Source: Dryomyza anilis (lineage: Eukaryota > Arthropoda > Insecta > Diptera > Dryomyzidae). Taken from it: a stretch of 64,000 nt of DNA. Each line of letters opens with the position of its first letter. Position 1 is the stretch's first letter. A program made the position numbers and the translations under genes. Location of the stretch: contig OX638133.1 of NCBI GenBank assembly GCA_951804985.1, positions 33,629,963-33,693,962 of the forward strand. The letters run 5' to 3'. The notes beneath the pieces are model-generated. The model was not told the DNA's origin. It made no database searches and saw nothing but the letters and a program-made list of their open reading frames with translations. This document shows, piece after piece, positions 55,850 through 64,000 of this stretch.

Positions 55850-56571
55850 GTTGGGAAGGTTAGATCACATGGGAAATTTTAAAATAGGTGTTATTATGAT
55901 AGTTAGGATTTTAAAAATTATAGTCGGTCTAAGCCGACTATAAATACCCTACACATATGTGTGGTTACCATTCAAATTGGTATATAGGTCACCAGGGTAT
56001 ACAAATCCTGAAAATAACTACAAATTTTCCATCGCTAAAGAATTTCCATTCATTTGATACCCATATTTACAAATGGGTAGGTGTACCGAATTTCGATTTT
56101 TTTTTTTTGGGAACCACAACTCGTTTCCCAGGAAAACATTATTTTCATGTATTTCAGCATGATGTCAATATATATTTGACCAAAAAAGTTTACTTAAGCA
56201 CGTATACAGAAAAATTGATCTGTAGATGTAAATTTGATATGAGGTATTTGAACATAAGTGGTCGGTTCTCAGGTCACAATAGATCGATCATGCCAATTTT
56301 CTTGATCAGACAGCTAAGATATATAAGTAATCTAAATCTAAAGTTTCATTGCTCTAGCTCTTCTACTTTTTCCGTAATCGTGATTTCAACAGACAGACAG
56401 AAGGACAGACGGACAGACAGACGGACAGACGGACATCGCTAAATCGACTCAGGAGGTCATGCTGATCAAGAATATATATACTTTTCCATACCGGAGATGC
56501 TTTCTTCAGGGTGTTACAAGCGGCGTACCAAACTGAATATACCCTTTCACTCTTAGTGTAGGGTATACAAA
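55850..56571 (+). mobile_element. DINE-1-like element (family 1), full length
   Basis: Best-preserved copy: AACCAGTTGGGAAGGTTAGA, CACATGGGAAATTTT, GTCGGTCTAAGCCGACTATA (a hairpin), ACACATATGTGTGG, TTGATACCCATATTTACAAA, then (GACA/GACG)n at 56390-56432, core CATCGCTAAATCGACTCAGG, TATATATA, GTTACAAGCGGCGTACCAAA, and end CTTTCACTCTTAGTGTAGGG. The 161-codon frame through it is not a protein gene. Confidence 0.88.
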
Positions 56572-56818
56572 GTGTGCACGGATCACGCTCACTTTTTGAG
56601 CACACATTCACACATTGTTTATAACTAATTTTAAATTTTATAAATTTATCATGAATACTTTATGAGATATGTGATGCTAAAATGTAAACCTATATGTTGA
56701 ATGGCATGTGAATGAAGACGTTGACTTATTTATAATTATTACATTTTAAACCAACATATATTGGAACTAAATTTCGGCACATGCGGAATATTATTTTCCA
56801 AGTTAACGGGTATAGGCA

Positions 56819-57833
56819 CACCCAGAAAAAAATTCCCTCAAATCCCATTAAAATTGGTCAATAGGAAAATTATTGATTTAATAGTATACAAAAAACAAAT
56901 CTTTTCACGCTGCAAAACGCCGCAAAAAAATGGCTCTCCCAAACATAATTTTGCAGGCATTACATATATCTTTGGAGCTTCATTCAAACAAAAGTATTAT
57001 TTAACTGCCAAACATTGTTATAATTACAGCCAAACATATTTTTGTTTTCGTTCAAACATATTTATGTTCAGAATGAATAATTTTCGGCGTTTTATTTCCA
57101 TCTATTGTTCCTATTTTGAGTTCAGTACTTTACGGATGAATTGGAAATTTCACAAACAGCCACTATCTGGTATTAACAGTAATTGGCGGTACTTAAACAA
57201 ATTCTTCCACCAAAAAGAACTTTTGAACTATATGAAAAGTATTAATGTGAGTGCTACTGAGTGCTAAAAGTAGGCAGCACTGTTATTTAATTGTGATATC
57301 GTAATGCTAAACATACATATAATCAAAATAATGCTATTATTTTTAAATTCGTTGTCACCCAGTGACAATCACGAATAACCAAATACATATAATTCAAAGA
57401 ACCTTTTATTGACGTTAGGTGTGTTAAATAGCGGAATTATAAAACATACATATATTAAAATCTGATGAAAAATATATATTTCTACAGAATCATTAATATA
57501 GTAAATTCATGTAAATCCGTGATTAAAGTAATTTATGTTTAAATATCGTATAATAATATTTTAATCTGAACATAATAATAATACAATTCAATTATAATGT
57601 AATTAGATATTACTCCCAATATTTATATGGTGATTTCGAATTACGTTATAATTACATTCAAGCATATTCAAACAAATCTTTTCAATCCGTGTATAAACTC
57701 GATGGCAATGTAATGGTAATTTCTAGTATTTAATGGTATTTTCCTATTAAAATAATAATTTATCCTATTGACTATTTTTTATAGTAAAAAAATGTATTTA
57801 TATAGTATTTTTTGTCCGCCCTTCTGTCTGGGT
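56819..57833. mobile_element. MITE 'X' copy, split by Y
   Basis: CACCCAGAAAAAAATTCCC at left, with ATTGGTCAATAGGAAAATTA and TTAATAGTATACAAAAAAC; after Y, AAACTCGATGGCAATGTAAT, TATTTAATGGTATTTTCC and a TCTGGGTG right end. This is the reverse of the order at 15921-16140. A short GTCCGCCCTTC insertion blurs the right end. Confidence 0.7.
56905..57695 (+). mobile_element. Element 'Y' copy inside X
   Basis: CGCTGCAAAACGCCGCAAAA at the left and TTTTCAATCCGTG at the right. Matches 18446-19394 in reverse. The X sequence at 16040-16060 shows the empty site (inverted) TTTTCATATAAACTC; Y sits within it. It lacks ~150 bp of AT-rich interior present in the other copy. The 168-codon frame across this junction is a shadow. 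Confidence 0.75.
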
Positions 57834-57935
57834 GCATGTCTAAATAGCTCGGAAAGTGATGCTGATCAAGAAATTATACACTTTTGCATAACGGTCACGC
57901 TTCACATATATAGTAAACCATGGGTGTAGGGTACA

Positions 57936-58800
57936 AAAACCAAAAATTCTAAATTTTACCAATTTTTTAAATGCATTTTTGATTTAAATTTTTGATAAAC
58001 TGCGCCAAATTTTGTTGTGTACTGTATATATGCTTGATACAAATCAACAGATAATTCTTATTAACCTGATCCAAAAAGTATTTTTTTTTATACCAACACA
58101 AATTAAAGAATGTTACAGGGAACTGTTTTTTTTGGAATACAAAATAAAAAAAAATAAATTGTAACCAAAAACTGGCGCATGTATCTACTATGTAGATAAA
58201 TATTTATGTATGCACTCAATTTTTTAACCACATGTTTATTTTTTTTTAACCATTTTTGGTCAACAAAAAGTTCTTGTCAACTGTCAACTGTTGCACGCGC
58301 AAAACAATACAAAATTGTTAGCCAGCCAGACCCTGAATACAATTAACATAAAGATTTTTTTTTAATTTTTGTTTTATATTATTTTTTTTTTATTATTATT
58401 GAGCACTCGATGAAACCAGATTGAAAAGAGCGCTTATAAAGAAATGCAATGAACCGCCTCATATCCGGCGCATTGGTTCAGGGTTTTGGGGTTTTTGGCG
58501 ATTTGATTACTTTTGCGGTTGATGTTGTTTATATGTATGTTAATTTTATATATTGTATGAATATAGTAAATGTCGTAAATGTGAAAATATGTCACTGCAC
58601 TGCATAGTGACCATATGTCAAGTTGAAATAAGTTGAATGCAATTAAATGCGGTTGAGCTGCAGTTAAAAGTTTGAATGTAACGATGTATAAAGTTGTAAT
58701 TTTGCTTTATCATTTAAATATAATCATCTTATAAAACAATTTACAGAAGTAACTGTGAAATTACAGTTATTACATAAAATATATTGAAGAAAAAACATGT
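57936..58800. other. AT-rich noncoding, nothing recognised
   Basis: 58255-58345 and 58425-58520 are less AT-rich (cgcctcatatccggcgcattgg) but carry no supported feature. Confidence 0.4.
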
Positions 58801-58820
58801 TTTTACTTAATATGTTACAG

Positions 58821-60060
58821 CGTGGTTGTGTCAAACATATAACACATTTAAAGCAATAATATTGTGAGAGGAACTAGATGTACTCAATCATATTACTCTC
58901 TAGAATCACATTATCTTCTGATTTTATCATCATGTACAATAGAAATTCTATATGATTGACACAGTTGATTTCAGGAATTAAGATATTTTTTCTTATCAAT
59001 CTAACTATAGTTCTGGCAATCTAACTATAGTTCAATCTAACTATAGTTCATTGAATTATTTTATTTTTACCAGAACTATTATATATTCTAATTATAAATA
59101 TAACATTTATTAAGAAGTATATGTTGAAGCGTATCATGTTTAATAAAGGGTTTTTCAATAGGGACGCTACCAAAGTAGAGCGACAGGGACAGCAAACGAC
59201 GCCATATTTCTTGCCGCTTTTTTGACATTTCTCTTCAGTAAGGTTTGCCATTTCATGATGGAAATATATACGAATTTGAATTTCGGTAGTAAATTTTAAT
59301 AACTTCGACTAGTTGTTGGCTCGTATATCTTTCCATCATGAAATGGCAAACCTTACTGAAGAGAAATGTCAAAAGAGCGGCGAGAAATATGGCGTCGTTT
59401 GCTGTCCCTGTCGCTCTACTTTTGTAGCGCTCTTATTGAAAAACCCTTTAGTTGTGTCAAACGTGAATAATGATTGAATTTATTTATTAATTACAATAAT
59501 TAACTATTCTTATTATAAAGTACGATCATAACATGTATTAAGTAAAATAGTTTGATGCGTATCATTTTTAATGGTTGTGTCAAATGTGTAACATGATTGA
59601 AGCAATAATATCGTGAGAGGAACTAGATGTACTCAATAATATAACTCTCTAGAATCACCTTATCTTCTGATTGTCTAAACATGTACAATAAAAATTCTAT
59701 ATGATTGACACAATTGATTTCAGGAATTAAGATATTTTTTCCTATCTATCTAACTATAGTTATGGCAGTCATTAATCATTTAATTATTTTATTTTTACCA
59801 GAACTATTAAATATTCTAATTATAAATATGCATTTATTAAGAATATGTTAAGAATATGTTGAAGCTTATCATTTTTATTAGTTGTGTCAAACGTGAATAA
59901 TGATTACATTTATTTATTAATCACAATAATTAACTATTCTAATTATTAAATACGTTAAAATATGTTAAAGCTTATCATTTTTGATGGTTGTGTCAAACGT
60001 GTAACATAATTGAAGCAATAATGTGGAGAAGAGAATAAGGTGTACTCAATCATCATACTC
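58821..60060. repeat. ~430 bp tandem repeat, about 2.2 units, first unit holding a MITE
   Basis: GGTTGTGTCAAACATATAAC starts unit 1 (58822). The same module starts at 59573 (GGTTGTGTCAAATGTGTAAC) and 59986 (GGTTGTGTCAAACGTGTAAC). Each contains GAGAGGAACTAGATGTACTC, ATATGATTGACACA, ATTTCAGGAATTAAGATATT, TCTAACTATAGTT, TTTTACCAGAACTATTA, then a second half starting GTTGTGTCAAACGTGAATAA. The third unit is partial. Confidence 0.85.
59146..59448. mobile_element. Palindromic MITE 'P', copy d, with known empty site
   Basis: Ends AAGGGTTTTTCAATAGGGAC and, inverted, AAGGGTTTTTCAATAAGAGC, flanked by TA (59144-59145, 59449-59450). The corresponding position in the second tandem unit (TTTTTATTAGTTGTGTC near 59873) is uninterrupted, which confirms one TA as target. 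The arms are ~130 bases. Confidence 0.9.
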
Positions 60061-60800
60061 TCAAGAATCTCGTTCTACTATTTCTTATAAAATAAAATTG
60101 TAACATTATAAATATCACTACATTTTGCCAAGTATAAAACAAAAATCATACGAAAATACCTTGCTATTATCGCTTTTGATTATAATCTTATTTAATTTAA
60201 TTAATAAGCATTGTCTAAAACATATATATATATAGATTTTAAATTCCCATCAATTTTAAATTCTGAATGAAATCAGCACATTGCCAAATATTTTCTGCAA
60301 ATATCCCATAATATATAACAATATGTGTTGATTTTTTTATTTATTTCTATCTATATCACATATTATCAACGAAGCTGCTGACGTACTTTTTATATATCCA
60401 GCTATGTTTATTGTTAAGTTTAAATTAAACTAAATTAAAAATAAACAAATGCCAGCCGATTTGTTTGTTTCCTCAATTTGAGTATTTTTTATACGCTACA
60501 GATGATATGGAATACGTACAGGTGCAACTTTATGTTATTATATTAAAGAGGCCTATAGCTTATAAATGGTAATAATACCAAATACTGATACTACACTCAA
60601 TAATCATAGTAGAAATTTACTCCATTAGAGAATACATAATTTTGCCGGATTTAACTGTAACTGGTCGGGTTATGACAATGTGAAAATGTAATGATCAGTC
60701 CCAGATCATGACCCTAACACAATTTTTACTAGGAATATCGCAGACTATTGCAGTGTGAATGATAAAATATAACAAAATGTTTTATAATCGGTTTATTCTA
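60061..60800. other. AT-rich noncoding with a 'V' relic
   Basis: 60640-60740 contains GTAACTGGTCGGGTTATGAC, ATGATCAGTCCCAGATCATG and ACACAATTTTTACTAGGAAT, vocabulary of element V. Otherwise featureless. Confidence 0.4.
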
Positions 60801-60808
60801 AATTATAA

Positions 60809-61162
60809 GCAGAAAAAAATAATCGACATAAATATAGCAACCTATAATAATTACATTCATTAATCAATCCAGCAATGTAATTCACTAATTTAATGCACAT
60901 ATTTGCTATTCTTCGTTAGATCAGCAATTCCGTTTGCTAATATGAATATTTGTACGTCAATGCAGCAAATTAATTAGTCGACGCAGTTTCAGCAATTGTA
61001 TTTGCTAAACCTGCGCCGACTAAATTATTTGCTGCATCGACGTACAAATATTCATATTAAAAAACGTTTTCATTGTATTAGTGAATTTCATTGCTGGATT
61101 GATTAATGAATGCAATTAATATTGGTTGCTATATTTACGTCGATTATTTTTTTTTGCTTTAA
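60809..61162. mobile_element. Foldback element, ~350 bp palindrome
   Basis: Arms of about 150-170 bases: AAAATAATCGACATAAATAT and CATTAATCAATCCAGCAATG at the left against their inverted copies at 61080-61160. The inner arms are TTTGTACGTCAATGCAGCAAA and its inverse TTTGCTGCATCGACGTACAAA near the centre (~60989). No frame. Target duplication unclear. Confidence 0.8.
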
Positions 61163-61164
61163 TG

Positions 61165-62640
61165 CGACATATTTGTAATATTTACCATTTATTCAGATAC
61201 TGATATTGATTCATTGTTAAACCATTTAGTTTCACATCATACTGTTGTAGCGCATCTTAATTTCGATATGACCGCATTCATATGTTTTTAATTCAATTGT
61301 TTATCTAAAAAATTATTTTTTTAAGAAAATAAATATTATCATCGATTCTTTTTGCCAACTGAGGCGAAACTTGATAACCACGCCAACAAATATCGGCTGG
61401 CTCAGGTGACAAACGAAACAGCAGCATGACGAAAACTAATGGGCACAGGGGCAGGGGCCGGTACAGAGGATACTGGGAAATAAACGACAACTAGATATTG
61501 GTAGTATATATGTTTAGCTTATGCACGTGATTGTTTAGCGGGAATTTGCCATATTAAATGGGGTTTTTTTCGGCGTAAAGCAGCAAAATACTAAAGAAAA
61601 AGAGAAAAGTTTGTATAGAAATGTGCAGGAAATGCTTTTGCATTTTGCTTAAGTGATTTTTTTTTTAATTTGCATTGATTTCAATTTTAGAAAGAGCTAA
61701 AACTTAATAAAATATTGAAAAATTTCATTACAGAGATATACAAATCTAGTTGTGGTTCAATATTGATATCGTGGTTATTTGTATTTTATATTCAATAATT
61801 ATTTTTATATTAATTTGAATGATAATAAAAATGAATTTAAGTAGCAAAATAAATTATTTAGTTGAACTCACCAACTAATTTAAAGAATTTCAATAATTGT
61901 ATACTAAAGTGGTTATATTTCTGATTATTTCAGATTGATGAGGGCAAAATTGGTAACAATTGATGAGAACACAGCAATATATCGAATGGCATTTCAATTC
62001 TTTAAAATCATGCAATTTTTTTTTTAATTTTAACTAGACATCTACACAACTTCATTTGAAACTCACTTCAAGACATTCATTTTATTTCAAGACATGTACT
62101 GTCGTCGATTATATGCTTGGAAATCAAATGAATGTGTTTCGCACAACAACAAAGCACAAGTAGTGTCAAAGCAAAACAAAACAAGACGTAGTTGTAGTAA
62201 AGATGTGTAATAAAAATTCAAATACTGAAATGAACTGCTTGTGACACTGACTACTCAGTACATTTTACATTTTTTATCATTCTTATTTTAAGGAATATCC
62301 ATTAACCTCTTTATCAACAAACTATCGCCAAATGGACTACGGATTCGTGTTTTTTGTACCAAAATTACGCTAAAACTAAAAGACTCATAATAAAAGATGT
62401 GCTATTTATATCTTACCGATTAAAGGGTTAATATTGAAATATAGAAAAATTTAAAAGGTATAAGAAAGTAATATAATAATTTATATTAAGTTTTTTATTT
62501 ATCGAACAACATTTTTTCATTATTTAATTTTTTTTCAAAAACAGTTTTTTTCCCAATGCTTTGTTTTTGTCGAACACATTTTTTTTTATTAACAATTTTT
62601 TTTTAAATAATGTTTTTTTTTTGTATTTTTCACATAAATA
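61165..62640. other. AT-rich noncoding; GC island 61370-61480; T-rich tract at end
   Basis: 61370-61480 (aactgaggcgaaacttg, ggcacaggggcaggggccgg) stands out as GC-rich unique DNA. 62490-62640 is a T-rich stretch with TCGAACAACATTTTTT and TCGAACACATTTTTTTTT units like the degenerate array at 19458. No gene supported. Confidence 0.4.
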
Positions 62641-62796
62641 CTGACAACAGCATTATTGCCGTCGAACGCCGAGCGGCAGATTTATTGTTTTTTACAATGT
62701 CGTCTTCTCACTCGTTACTTCTCACTGCACTCACTCACTGCATTCACTGTACTTGTTGAATTTTCAGCAACAGTAGTGTCATTTGATTTTGGTTTT

Positions 62797-63110
62797 CAAA
62801 ACATTGAGTGTCTAAAAAAAAATGTCTTGACACAACTTGATCCAATATTGTTTACTAATTTAGAAAAAACATTTTTAAAAAATTTTGTTTGGTGTTTTTT
62901 TTTTCAAAACATTGATCGTCTTGAAAAAATGTCTTGACACTACTTGACACCAATACTGCAGTTAAGGGTAGTCGCTGGACAGACTTTACTATAATACTGT
63001 CGACTGTCATTGCAAAATGCACTAAATACTGTGTGTAGAGTGCAGTAGTGTATAATATTAACCAACTTGCCTGGAAAAAAACATTTTTGGAAAATTCTGT
63101 TTGGTGGTAC
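62797..63110. repeat. ~108 bp tandem repeat, 2.3 units
   Basis: TTTTCAAAACATTGAGTGTC, AAAAATGTCTTGACACAACTTGA, CCAATATTG recurs at 62901 as TTTTCAAAACATTGATCGTC with GTCTTGACACTACTTGACACC. AACATTTTT-AAAATTNTGTTTGGTG closes unit 1 (62868-62896) and appears again at 63079-63108. Frames crossing it are shadows. Confidence 0.75.
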
Positions 63111-64000
63111 GATTTAGAAAATTGGGAATCCAGAACTAATCTATTTTTCATGGTTTCAGAAATGGTTTTATCTGCTTTTTTTTATTATTTTTTATAACTG
63201 ATATTTAGAATTTAAAAAAGTCTTAAAAATTCTGAAATATCTATAGATTGCTACATTTTAAATTCACGAACTTTGAAATTACTAATTTAAATTCTTTGAA
63301 TTTAAGTCACAAGCAAAAATTCATCAAATATAACTAATGTATAGAGAAGAATTTATGTTTTATCGTATTTTTCGTTTCAATTAAATTGTTTGATATTCTA
63401 TTTTTACCATATCTTTGAAAACTGTCATGACGAAATATTTAACACATGCGGTACTATATATATAATATATAGGTATATATTGTTGATATGCAGCCAATGC
63501 GAAAATTAATTTAAATAAATTTTTAAGGTTGGCCATTGACTTATTGATAAATTTACAAAAACAAAAATAAGAACGAAAAAAAAAATTGCTTATTTGCCTA
63601 AATAAATTGAGAACGTATATGGATGGATGATATTTGTCAGCACTTTCGATTTGCAATTACTATGATTTATGTTTGTTGTTCGCTGACATTGTATTGGACT
63701 TGATTCGTGGTTTTATATATATTTAAATTTTTTGTATTCAGATTTGAATTTGCATACATTAAATAAATCAAAAAAAATATTGCAATTTATTTTATTTTAT
63801 AAAATATATTCTCAACACAACTTACATACTGACAGTTGAGCGTTCTTTTTACATGCCCAGACATTCACAAATATTGTTATCATGAGTTTGAGGTCTATAG
63901 AATTCACCAGATAAGATAATATCAAGTGCAAACATTTGTTTGGTTTATTAACAAATTGTGTGCGATGGTGGTAACTGGGCATCATTGCGGTAATTTGCGG
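63111..64000. other. AT-rich noncoding, nothing recognised
   Basis: The frame at 63381-63656 (minus) has no recognisable domain. TATATATATAATATATAGG near 63455 is a TA-rich tract. The window ends in ordinary DNA. Confidence 0.4.

Larger units (their letters stand above)
56572..57935 (+). mobile_element. DINE-2-like copy, interrupted by X which contains Y
   Basis: The left part 56572-56816 aligns with DINE-2 (GGATCACGCTCACTTTTTGA; TTTTAAATTTTATAAATTTA; TATTTTCCAAGTTA). The right part 57834-57935 has the core region ATGTCTAAATAGCTCGGAAA, GTGATGCTGATCAAGAAATT and the end GGGTGTAGGGTAC. The middle is MITE X. Confidence 0.7.

Noticed and set aside
55957..56442. 161-codon frame as a possible gene
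   Set aside because: It lies wholly inside a DINE-1-like element, runs through the (GACA)n tract, and other copies do not preserve it.
56761..57267. 168-codon frame as a possible gene
   Set aside because: It crosses the DINE-2/X/Y junctions and so cannot be an ancestral coding unit.
59048..59251. 67-codon minus-strand frame beginning MANLTEEKCQ
   Set aside because: It is the arm of palindromic MITE P; the same sequence occurs inverted in the other arm and in three further copies without a conserved downstream frame.

Overview
The window is 64 kb of AT-rich eukaryotic DNA. It contains no complete protein gene that I recognise as host. Short introns, poly-purine/pyrimidine tracts, CAA/CAG runs and above all the transposon content point to a fly (Diptera, perhaps a calyptrate such as a blowfly or muscid; this is an inference). 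The strongest clue is repeated DINE-1/mini-me-like elements: a (GTCY)n proto-microsatellite, then a conserved core (CGCTAAATCGACTCAG...), then a TA-rich tract, closed by a GTGTAGGGTAT end. The window is best read as intergenic or large-intron DNA packed with old, nested mobile elements.

Layout. 0-8 kb: a DINE-1-like copy, a TA-flanked MITE, a tRNA-derived SINE and a decayed RTE-clade LINE (5.6-7.5 kb). 8-16 kb: a degenerate ~200-300 bp tandem repeat, a pogo-like MITE, quiet DNA with a weak candidate 5' exon, and a 1.3 kb Tc1/mariner-group element of DD37E type with its TIRs and TA target duplication. 16-22 kb: a small MITE, a 1.3 kb non-autonomous hAT element with a perfect 8 bp target duplication, an RTE remnant, a ~950 bp TA-flanked element and a DINE-2-like copy. 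24-29 kb: a duplicated DINE-1/MITE block, the 5' half of an RTE LINE, more DINE-1 and a SINE with target duplication. 30-33.3 kb: a non-autonomous Helitron carrying ~2.5 kb of a 15 bp minisatellite (about 165 units) plus a second short-period array. 35-44 kb: DINE copies, CGATA-rich Z elements and a broken Ty3/gypsy Gag-protease fragment with a Z element inserted cleanly inside the protease region. 44-50 kb: quiet DNA, a Z cluster, a degenerate minisatellite and a 460 bp GATCA-rich MITE. 52-58 kb: two showpieces of nesting (a palindromic element inside element Y; Y inside X inside DINE-2). 58.8-61.2 kb: a ~430 bp tandem repeat interrupted by a palindromic MITE, then a foldback element.

Nothing here works as a host pathway or operon. 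Every recognised reading frame is a disabled transposon gene: transposase, APE endonuclease/reverse transcriptase, or Gag-protease. The value of the window is as a record of transposition. Several insertions can be compared with an empty paralogous site inside the same window, which fixes target duplications and relative ages. The most unusual objects are the minisatellite Helitron, the Z elements rich in TATCGATA (DREF/BEAF-type) sites, the DD37E element, and the palindromic MITEs. All family names are from motif recognition only; no database was searched.
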